Below, one piece after another: positions 22,076 to 32,700 of a stretch of 64,000 nt of DNA. Below the pieces are notes generated by a model. It saw only the letters and a list, made by a program, of their open reading frames with translations. It ran no database searches and had not been told where the DNA came from. How positions within the stretch are numbered: the first letter of the stretch is position 1; each line of letters begins with the position of its first letter. Position numbers and translations under genes: made by a program. The DNA lies in the NCBI GenBank assembly GCA_002633005.1, contig NMRA01000093.1, positions 47,762 to 111,761 on the forward strand, given 5' to 3'. Origin of the DNA: Phoronis australis (Eukaryota; Phoronida; Phoronidae).

Positions 22076-23800
22076 GGCAAACCTTCTGCTTAACTGATCG
22101 ATGACGAAGATCGTTAGCTCCACCCACCTTAACGACGTTTGCTGTTACACTATACGCACAATGTCATCTTCTCAAGCCTGGGACTGTTAGATGCATGTGT
22201 TCTGCTTCAAGGTTGGTCGATAATGCCGACAGATGTGCTGTAAACTGTACTCTTGCTATCAAAAGTTTTCCACAGGGACACTTTTTATTTCCTTTTCCAA
22301 ATTCTTTGATCTTGACGTTTACTGGATTACTTTTGAAAGTGTTCTGTTAAGTAATAGATACGTGTATGTAAACCTCACTTCTCAGGGCTGCAGGTAGATT
22401 GAACAAGATGACATGGTGATCTCCAAATCGACTATAATAATAGAAGTCTGTCGCGTTACCTTTGAAGCGTCGGAAGGGTTCAATGACAAAAACGTTTTGC
22501 CAAAGAAGTTGACTTAATTTTTTTCTAAAACGTTACAATCACGCACGTTTGAAACAATTCATCATTTTGAGTTGGATGTTATAATGTTGACAGAAGTAAT
22601 GTACACGATAACATCACACTGAAATGGACGTACTTTGTACACGATAGCACACTGACATCCACAGACATCTTGCAATACCTGATGACCGTGTCCAACCCGG
22701 TGCAAAAGTAACTTCCATTCCGGCGGATGATCTGTCGAGGGGTCGAAGCTTAAGGGAGAATTTTTCTGTTAGTTTCCTGGCGAATGTGATAGTCTCGACG
22801 TCCCTGTATTCGGTTTGGGGACGCGCACCCCTAATCGCTTACAATAGTAATGGTACAAATCTTCTAAAAGCTACTCTCGAGATAGTCGCCCGAAATTACA
22901 ATGCACACCCGCATTTAACACACACACACATACACAAACACATGTATATGTGAACTTCTTGTCAGTGTCATGTAAATAAAAAGCAGTCATTTAAAATAGC
23001 AAGCTGCTTACTAAAAGCAAGTAATGTTCAATTGTTTGTAAAGAAATTATAAATGCTATTTTCCACAAACACTAATTTTTCGCATGAAAACTAATCATGT
23101 TTCTTGATTCTATTTGCTGAAACATCATTTACAAAAAAACAACAAAGCATTGGTTTCATTCATAGAAACATCGTGTAAATACCAAAAAAAATAAATAAAA
23201 ATGTATAGTTTTATGAGTGTAGTATTGATATTATTTAAGAATTGCGATCCTTGGTAACGAAGAAATCCATTTACCTTGTCTTTACAAACCCGGGAGTAAT
23301 ATCTCGTTCTTGTTACCAATGGATACAAAGCTTCTGATACTATTCTAAAATTACGGTCTAATGTTTATATTTTACTTTCAATTTGTTTGTTTCTCTGCTT
23401 ATATCCGCCAAGTGTTTATTGCCAATCGTTGATCAGAGGCAACTTTTATTAACCTAACGAGGTTCTCAAGCTCGACTGGCGATATGTTTCGTAAAAATCT
23501 AAAGCTTAGGTCAAATACGTCGTTCTTTCTTCTACAAATGTTTCTACCTGTGTAAACAGACTAATCAAACAGGACGAAATCATCTATCTGATATCCATGT
23601 GAATGGAAGTTGAAACAGTTTCGTTTATTCAGTGCAAGGATACGCAGAAGACATATTTTTATTGCTATGTGGTAAAGTATTTTGTCATGACCTCACTATA
23701 TGTATGTGCACCTCCACGACGAGTCTAATTGAGCTTGTCACCCTGTCATTGATTGTTTTAAAAAGACTTTGCTTAAAAATACATTGTAGCCTACTTTCTC
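22076..23800. other. No gene recognised upstream of the apple/PAN gene
   Basis: AT-rich. A short (CA)n-like run lies at 22917-22945. The short frame at 23125-23328 has no domain. Confidence 0.5.
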
Positions 23801-23955
23801 TGGAGTAGGTAGTGTTGCCCAGTGGGACATGTGCCGCTTTTTACTGAAAACTACGGGTCCGAGTCTTACTCGGCACATTGCTATAGCATTGAGTCAGCTC
23901 TCTAGCAATTATTTGTGTCGTAAAGGAATTATTTACGGCCTAAAGTAATTATTAC

Positions 23956-24200
23956 TTTACGGCGTAAAGTAATTATTAGCATTACGGTGTAAAGTAGTTA
24001 TTTGTGTCGTAGAGTGTTTTTGCGACGTTAAAAGTCACTTTACGTCGCAAAAACACTCTACGACACAAATAACTACTTTACACCGTAATGCAAATAATTA
24101 CTTTACGTCGTAAAAAATTACTTAAACGCCTCAAATAAATACTTTTCGCCGCAAAAAATTACTTTACGCCTCTAACAAGAATTAGCTTACGCACGCAATT
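23956..24200. repeat. Long hairpin built from a ~22-bp ACTTTACG(N)CGTAAA repeat
   Basis: Left arm (about 23956-24035) and right arm (about 24037-24115) are nearly perfectly self-complementary. The inner 58 bases on each side differ at only one position. The turn is tiny, near AAAGTCACTTT. Beyond the right arm, direct repeats of AATTACTTTACGCC type continue to about 24195. Units are themselves partly palindromic (TTTACGNCGTAAA). No coding capacity. Confidence 0.8.
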
Positions 24201-24740
24201 TAACGGCGTAACGTTCACCCATTTGACCAGCGATAGTTGTTAGCAATAGAACCTTCAAAGTTGTCGCTGTGTACTCGTACCGATTAGCAATCACGGTGAA
24301 CCTAAATGTGCATGTTATCTCTCATATGTTTCTTCACACACAAAATTGGGTTCCAAGCAAGCGCCGATGTATGGGTGTTTTATTTTGAATTTAGAGAATA
24401 AGGCCAAAGAGATAAATGTTCACAAAAAGAAAGGTCAATCCACCAATTTCTGGAATGTTACTAATACTTATTCATAGAAGGTGAATTAGTCCGGAATACT
24501 ATTGTAATCATGTCATCCTGTCTTTCATTATGGTCTTGTCGCCAAATGATTACTAATTCCATTCAAACGTTTTCATGCTCGTCATTGGCAGCTCTCTCAA
24601 ACTGACGTCAGGCATTTTGATGAACTGTTAACGCAAAACGAGTTGCAACGCCGCCATAGTGGAAATTGGTCAGAATGTTGCATTGTGGTTAAGTCGGTAA
24701 ACAAGTACGTCGACAAGCGTGGGGGCGAACCGGCCACAGG

Positions 24741-25043
24741 TAGGTTATACGTGTTGTGTGCCTGGCTGCTATAATACCAGTTAGCGAGATAAAGAATTTA
24801 GCTACTAACCTGTTTCCCAAGGATCAAGAACTGCGTAAAAAATGGGTCAGACACATCCGCAGAGCTGGTAGCAAAGGCCGACTTAGTGAATTCTTTCCGA
24901 CTTCGTGGCATAAAGTATGCAGCACTCATTTTGATTGCGGCAAGAAAACGTATCTTGGAAACTGCCCAACAATATTTCCCTTGAAAGAAATAGTGACAAA
25001 TACTCCACGGCGGAGGGTAGTCAAAAAACTTGTTTTCGCTTGA
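24741..25043 (+). pseudogene. Broken THAP fragment (copy D)
   Basis: GYTCCVPGCYNTS gives the first Cys pair, then TAG and TAA stops interrupt. A shifted frame continues LFPKDQELRKKWVRHIRRAG ... WHKVCSTHF, with the C-x2-H intact, and ends at a TGA after RRRVVKKLVFA. The domain would be complete, about 85 residues, but for the stops and one frameshift. No further transposase sequence is visible downstream. Confidence 0.65.
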
Positions 25044-25525
25044 CCAAAACCAAGCCAACCTGAGCAATTTTAAGGATAATGCCTCTGCACAATCACCTGT
25101 TCTGGGTCGACTCACTAAAACGCACACTATGCATTAACGTGCTAAGACCAAGTCCAGAATATTGTTATTTACTTTCTACAAAATTGTGGTGCATTGCAAT
25201 CAAAATTCGTTGTTAAATTACGATCATTTTTCAGAAAATTGTGCTGATATCCCAGGGCGAAATCTCGCCGACATATGCGTTGCTGCCGGTCTCACAATCG
25301 TCAATAGGGCTTGAATTCTTAAATAAGAATACAGTTTCGACTCATCAAATTACCTGAAATCCACCTCAAGTTTTCCAAATAGCGTCTCTAAGATTTTTAA
25401 GTTCTTGTGAAGTCTGGATTACCTGCAGATTAAGTCCAAATCTGCGCTAGATTGTAGCCCGCAACACGAGAAAATCTCTAGAGGAACACACATGCTGTTG
25501 TCACGTGACGTTTGTTTTGAAATTT

Positions 25526-25631
25526 GTATGCGTGTCTCGCTGGTTCCCTGCGTCCCACTAGGTGGGGCGGTAGCCGCGCCAGCACGTGCTGGCTGGGCTA
25601 AGCACGCAGGGAACCAGCGAGGTATGCGTGT
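25526..25631. mobile_element. 86-bp inverted-repeat element with perfect 10-bp target duplication
   Basis: Perfect 18-base terminal inverted repeats (CTCGCTGGTTCCCTGCGT at 25536-25553 and its complement at 25604-25621) are flanked by identical GTATGCGTGT direct repeats at 25526-25535 and 25622-25631. The centre holds a palindrome, CCAGCACGTGCTGG (25579-25592). A 9-10 bp duplication is typical of Mutator-like elements; the family assignment is inferred. Confidence 0.8.
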
Positions 25632-25639
25632 AAGCGTGC

Positions 25640-26740
25640 GTGTGCTTGTCCTCAGAGTTCATTTGCCAGAGTAAATGCGATGTAAAATCTAGGTGTGCAT
25701 TGTATCCAAAGAAATTAACTGAATTAAGCAGTCACGCAGAGCGTGTTTTATATTTAGCACTTGATGGCCTCACTCTGCTAAAAAAAGTTCGAGAATTGTT
25801 TCGCTATGACCGATATGTCACTCATTGAGTCGTCGGGTGAGTGGATGCGTGACCGAAGTGAGCTATTTTCCGGAAGATTCGGGGTGTAAGTGTGCGAATG
25901 TGTTCACTATTAGTGGGTCATTTTGACTTTATAAAAAAAAATTATGATTAGTTAAATAATTTCTCTTAAAAATAATGCAACAATTTTTACGGTATTAGAA
26001 ACTTTCGGAAATTTGTGCCAATATTAATTTGTTGCCGATGCTATGTTACCCGTTTCATGAATAGATAGTTCCCGACTAAATGTCTTCGATGACAGCGGTA
26101 CATTGTGCAGCGCGCGCTTCTTGGCCGCGTGCTAACACTGGTCGAGTTTTTTTATTAGTCTTGGATTCGCGGTTTTCACGTGTACAAAGAAGTTTGGATT
26201 CCTGTTGAGGCCGGAGAAGATTTGTACCGGCAAGATACAATGCAATCCCGCTGACAAGTACGCTGCGTCTCAGTGTTTTCAAAGTTCAGACCATAGTGGG
26301 GCACATCCCTCGCAAGAGCAGCAAAACCTTTGTGTTCTTTTTGAATCGTGGCGTAAGTTTGAAGTACATACGGACATAACGGTGAGGCTCGTGGTCTACA
26401 AATTCAGGACTGTCGGATCTTTCAGTTGATAAATTGGAGACGTTGGAACTGTAGGTAGGGCCTAAGGCATTTTTCGCATGTAGTTCATGGGCTGGGCGCT
26501 TACTTTAGCGAAGTCTGAAAACGCGTGGGGGCACTTATTGGGGCATGGGCACTTATTAGGGCGAATAGCGACAGAATTACATATAGCAGCGTAGTTTAAT
26601 GCACACAAATCACTCGTCGTACAAACCAATCGGCCATTCCACATACGTTAATCAATCCCAGTAGCCTTTGCGCACCCTAATTTCCGGACATGCGCAATCG
26701 TTAAAATGACTCGGTTACAACTCTGCTATTGTCTGAGGTG
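25640..26740. other. No gene recognised; 3' flank of the PhyH gene
   Basis: Short frames only. On the minus strand an AATAAA within an A-rich run lies near 26150, about 600 bases past the PhyH stop, and could be its poly(A) signal. Confidence 0.4.
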
Positions 26741-26745
26741 TGGGA

Positions 26746-29700
26746 TCACATGTGCCACGTCAGAGGCTGTCCAGCCTTTAGCTTTGCCGTATGCTTGTTT
26801 TCGTGAGTTATCTCCCATCTTGTCATCCACGGTCCTTGAACAGTGTCGTCAAAATCGTCATCAGTCTAAAACCGGTAAAAGATAAAACAAGATTTGATCA
26901 GAAATAAAATCATTAGAAAACGTTCAACTAATGCTCAGCAATAAAAGCTCTTTTCCAACGCAATACTGTACATAACAAATTCGTCCGTTTTCGGGTTTAC
27001 CAGCTCGTCGTTGAAAGATATTAAATGTGAAGTACATTTAAATAACGTTTTGTTGTATTTTGCATACAATAACAACACATACCGGATGTTCTGGTAGTCC
27101 CGCGGTTTCACAAGACTTCCAGTCAATCATGTAGCCTGGGTCCTTGGACAAACGGAACGGAATCGAGTCCTTCAGGCCATGGAAACCGCATGGTTTATCT
27201 GGCGTCTGCCAACGAAAATCCATTGACCAGCGAATCCGTTTAGAAACGTTTGGAAGACTGTGGGAAACAGTTTCAATCTAATTAGGCCAGTCCTACGTCG
27301 ATAAACCGAAAAAAACTCAGACCATTAGCTTTTCGGGCAAAAAGAAGCTTTTTATTATTTCCATTGTTATTTTATCAGTTATGTTCGTTAGACCGCAGTG
27401 CCACAAAGGGTCTTTTGTCCGAAAGGCCGACAGCCCGAAATATGTTAGTACATTCTTTGAATTTTGAGAAACACTCTTGATCCTGGCTGCGTTGCGTGGA
27501 GAGAGCCTATTCCCCATCCTGTGTGTAAACCATTCATGTATTGTGGCAATGGGAACCATGCTCACAGACGATCTCCCCAGACTGTACAACAACCACGAAT
27601 TCATTTGATTGTTTTGTTTAAGAAGCTAAACATCGTTTACATCAAAACACGTCGATATGCTTACGTAAAACAATGACTGTGTTATAAATTCAAGAGCACC
27701 CTCACTTGTTTTGCTTGCCAACAGACTTCCTTTTCACTAGCTTGTGCTAGGAGAGCATGACATCAGTTTTCAACAGAGAAAAAATGAAAACATAGGCAAA
27801 GAGAGCATCGCAGGTCAAAGCCCCGAGTTGTCCCCCTATTTCCCAAAATAGCGTCCTCCTGTGCAATTTTGGACAAAATTTTGTCAGTCTTACTTCAATA
27901 CATAGTGTGTCTACAGTGATATCTTACACGTATCTATGAGGCGTAGTGTTGAACTAAAGTATTGTAAGTATCATTACCTCCTGTGTACCACCAAATTATT
28001 GAGCAGAATCATCGAGCCGTAGGGAACCGGTACCACAACTCTGTCGCGTTGGACGTTGACATCTGAAAGGAATGACGAGCAGGTTGTTGCTTGGATCCCA
28101 AACGCACAGGTATTTCCGATGAAACGTTTAAAAGCCCAAAAATTGGAAAAGTTGCTTGTGACTTTGCACTGAAACATTTCCAATTTACAGGTATGTTTTC
28201 TTCTAAACATCGTCCAAAACAATTTCTAGCACACAAACAGACCCACAACGTCAAAACAACGAAACAAAGTCCGGCGAAAATGAAAGGCAAGGGAAGTATG
28301 AAGCAAAGTCGAATATGATTTATTGTAATTCTTTCAAGGAAAAGCTTTGTTTTTTCTGTAACCCCACCGATTCGTCGATCTAAAGGCCTTTCGAGATCTT
28401 ATTATAACTTTGAAATTCATACCAAGAGTTGCTTCGATATCGGCCTCATCCATCATAACGTAATGTGTGGTTGCCCAACATGCGGTATGGCGACCAACTC
28501 GGCCTGTGCGGTGTGATCCTGTTATAAACTGCAATTGTACAAAGTGAGAAAGGCGTGGTTACAAAGGGTCTGATTGACAAGTCTGCACATTTAGCCAAAT
28601 ATCAAAAAGAATCAAAGAATACATTTTCTGACCATACAAAGCCTGACGAATTTAATTTAGATGGAGAGGTTGACTAGAAGTTGGGATTGATTTACGCTTA
28701 CGTTGATTTCAAAACTTTAACTGAATATTGAGATCGCCCAGACCTGGAGGCAACAGAACACACATCATCTGTCCTTTCGTACCTCCATACAGCCGGTTTC
28801 TTCAGTTGCGTCCACCAGCGGTATCCACGCAGCAGGCTGTAAAACTTTGTAGGAATCGTTGTCCAGGTACCCGACATCTACACAAAATGGGGCAAACACA
28901 TAACTTGGAATGAGTGGAATCAATACAGTTAGGCCTGTCTCTCACGGCTAGGAGCGACGGCGAACTCTAGCAAAGACCTGTGTCAGTGACCACCAAACTT
29001 TACTCGAGACTCGACGAATTGTTTTTCCAATTTCACACGTTGTGGCTGTTCTTTTGTTTAGTCGAGTCTCGAGTATTGGTAGTCACGTGCTCTAAGCTAC
29101 GTTCCGTAGACCCGACACGTTAGCGACGCACTTGCGGCAAGACGTCTTCGTTTATGGAACGGCAGGGAATTATATCTCATAACTTTTTATGAATTAATTC
29201 ATCATTCCAGCCTGAACGACCAATCACTTCCGTCAATGGTCGCCAATTAAGGTCAAACTACACAAGTTATGTTTCGAGAAAAACACTTGTTTTCACTTGC
29301 GTGATTTTCCTTATCCTTTTGTGATCTCTCTATTCCCGCAAAAACTTGGTCGGTCTGCGGTACGCTACCCTGATGTTTGTTTCTATCACTATCTAGTAAG
29401 CTGTAGTTTGTACACCTACAGCACAAACTACAACAAGACGACGCGGAGGGCTACCTCACGTCAGCCTGCACGTCATTACAAACTCGACAGTCGAATCCGG
29501 GTCCCAGTAGTGACACTAGGGGTTGGTTTCTCGAACAGATTTTACGTTCATTTAAAAATCAATCTGAGTTTGTTTCTGACAAAATCAGGCTAAGGCAAAA
29601 GTCAGGCGATCTGTCCACAACTTAAGACCAAATATAGGAATCCGTAGTCTGTTCGAGAGCAGACTAAAAGCCGAAGCCCAAAATAGGGAAAAAATGGGTA

Positions 29701-32700
29701 TAGGTCACTTGCTCATGTCTTAAAACGACGTTATCGGGGTGTCGAAACATGCATTGTTAGGATTATTGGTGGACAGGATAGGCTTCTTAAGTTGTTGACT
29801 TATAGCAGAGTTAAAAATAGAGATTTAATTGCAAATCGCCGATTCTCGACGTTGCCTTGCAGAGATTCGCTGACTGTGATGTACGCCCAAGGTACGACAT
29901 CCGTGCCACCTGTATTGTTATATCCAACACAGATGTAACAAAGGATAACAATCAATACATCCGATAGGTGATAACCATACGACTAGCTTACGCCCGTCGC
30001 ATGGTCGTCGCAAGATAAACAATACCTTGCGACCTGCATACTTCATCATTCGGCATGGATTTAAATACCCCAAAAATACTCTGTCATTTGTCGAGTGGTA
30101 CAACTGTATTTAGCTCCGCTATATAGCGAAACATTGGACTGCGGCTGAAGGTTGCATGTCCCATTTCGCGCTGATCGAGGTTGATCTCGATAAATCATCG
30201 GTAACATTCGTCTTTAAACGAACCATTAAATCACAGAGGCCAGTTGTGAATCATACACACTACAATTCGTTATTTATGACATTCACTGGTACATGTAGAC
30301 TACGCATCGCCCAAAATTCAATTAATAACAATTTGTAGCAGTCAAAACTCATGAACATATATACATGGAAGTTCATAGGCACATAATGTCGGAATGAATG
30401 CGAAGGAAGACTCACGCGCATGCTTTCACGCAGGGCTATCCATTCTCAGATAGTACCAATGCATACATCACTTAACATTATGATACGCCTTACCTTGGTG
30501 CCAAGGAACAACAGCGGCCTCAAGTTGTGGTGTCTTAGTTCTCAGATTCCATACCGGGTGTCCAGCGATGTCTGGACCAATCAGTTGCTCGACTGCATTC
30601 AGTAATCGGGCGTTTGTCCACAAGTCACGCATGGCCTGTAAACCGAAAACATAACAAATGATTTAGGTTATCTTACTTTTACTGCACCAATATTTAAGCC
30701 GATGTAAATGCGTCTATAATGTTGCAGTTAATTGGTTCTAACATAAAATAAAACTCACATTTGTCTGACTTGCGTGCCAAACAAAAGCCGATTCGTATTC
30801 ATGGTCAAAACACTGAATCCTGAAAGCGATCGCTGATTGGCTGATGTGTCAGTTACGTGAATGGTGGGGTATCGACTGCTTTACACATTCATTGCTTATG
30901 TCATGTTTTGAAGAGTTTACATCGTAATTTATCATTATATCAATCGTCCTTATTTTTTATTGTTTGCCACAGTGCTGTAAAAGGTTCGCTATGCCTTTTT
31001 GTATGGCATCTGGTTGCTCAAACTCTTCGAAAAAGGCGTCTTCTAAAGGGATGGTCATCGCATACCATCGCCGAGTTACCCAAGCCTTGGCCCAAAGCTG
31101 TATACTAAATATAGGCCTAGAGGTTTGAGCCGATATGGGTAAAAATGGACAAATGAAATCTGACTCAAAATTAATGCCATTAAAACTAATTTCATCCTTG
31201 AGTAAACCTAGGAACCAGGTTGCTAGAGTAAACTAACTTCACTCAGTATTTACCGATGTTGGGAAAGTTAGCGACCGTTCATCGGCTGCTGCTAAAATTG
31301 TGATGTGTTCTCTTGAGTCGGATTTTTGCGATTACGTCACCTGACCTATACCAGTTTCTTTTCCCTCCGATTTTTTATTAAGTGTTCGTCGCTGCCGGTA
31401 CCTAGGTTGCATACATGTTACAACAAACTATCGGAAATTGTTTCATTTTGTTACAAGTTTTTAGTATTTTTATACCAGCAAACCGAATTTCAGAACAATC
31501 TTGGTGCTGCGAAGCTGTCATAATGTCCCGAAAGACGTCTCGAATTTTAGGAAATAGCGCGTGCGCCGTGTCTCGAGCGTGCTGTTACAAATGGCGGCAA
31601 ATTATGCTACCAGATGACGTTTAGTTGATTGTTTTCCACTTAAACGACTGCAACGAACAATGTGAGTGTCGGGTGACTACCAGATTTTGCATGCGCCCCC
31701 GCCGGTCCGTTTGCTTTATATGTTGATGTAGCCTAAGTTTTACGACGAGGTGACGAGCATAAGTCAAAGTCAATTATACCCGGGTAGTCAACGGCTGTCT
31801 GAAATTTCGAGGCTAACGGAGCTCAACACACAGTGGTACGATAGTCTTCATGCAGCTATAGTCGGTAACTTACCAACCCTTCAAGTTTACAGAGCTGAGT
31901 ATTGGCTGGCTGACTGGCTGACTAGAGTCCACATTGCCCACGGCACAATCACACCAGTGTAAGGACTGGTTGCACCGGCAAATTTTCATCTGACGACGAC
32001 AGTGACTGGATATCACTTTGTGTTGCCTCGGCTCAAACAGGTATCCCTGGTGACCCGACATTTCACACTAAAATTTCTTATTCCGACAATATGAAAAACG
32101 CAACTTGACTGCACGCTAACACAGGACAGTGACTTTGCCCCTGCCAAATACGTCACGAGAAGCAGCGCTCCAAGTCGGTAATTTTTTTGAGCTTCGTTAG
32201 AGAATAAACGTTTACTTTTTGTTGTTGAATTATTTGTGAAATTAATCAACAATTCACAGAAAACTATCCAGAATTTGTTCAGAATAAAATACAGTTCCTT
32301 TTAAACCAACACGGTGGTTTGTTGCAGCGGGTCATTTCAAGCAAGGAACATAGTCTCACGCAAAAGCGAACTGTCAGTTTATCGGAGCCCAGAAACTATG
32401 TAACCGTTATTCCTTGTGTCAACTCTCACGATTCTTTTTAGGCAACAAACTGTCGTATAACCAGCACACATACGAACACGCACGCACGCGCGCGCGCGCG
32501 CACACACACACGCACACACATTTGATTTCTGACGTGAACCAGCCAAATTGATACGGTTTTACAAGCGACATTGACAACGATGAAAAATTGAACTGCGTCC
32601 GATGGCATTACAAGCCGTCTTAGCCAGTGGCCAGGCTAAACGGGCGGAATGAATCAAGAACAGCCACGATGTTCAGTACGAATGTTAATCTTTCAGGAAG

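Noticed and set aside
23816-23885. Second tRNA-like polymerase III promoter
   Set aside because: TGCCCAGTGGGACATG and GGTCCGAGTCTTACT resemble A and B boxes, but both deviate at key positions and no stems form.
27317-27604. Extra PhyH exon on the minus strand
   Set aside because: The exon ending at 27978 joins 27257 directly to make HRS-LPNVSK in phase; this frame is intronic and lacks family motifs.
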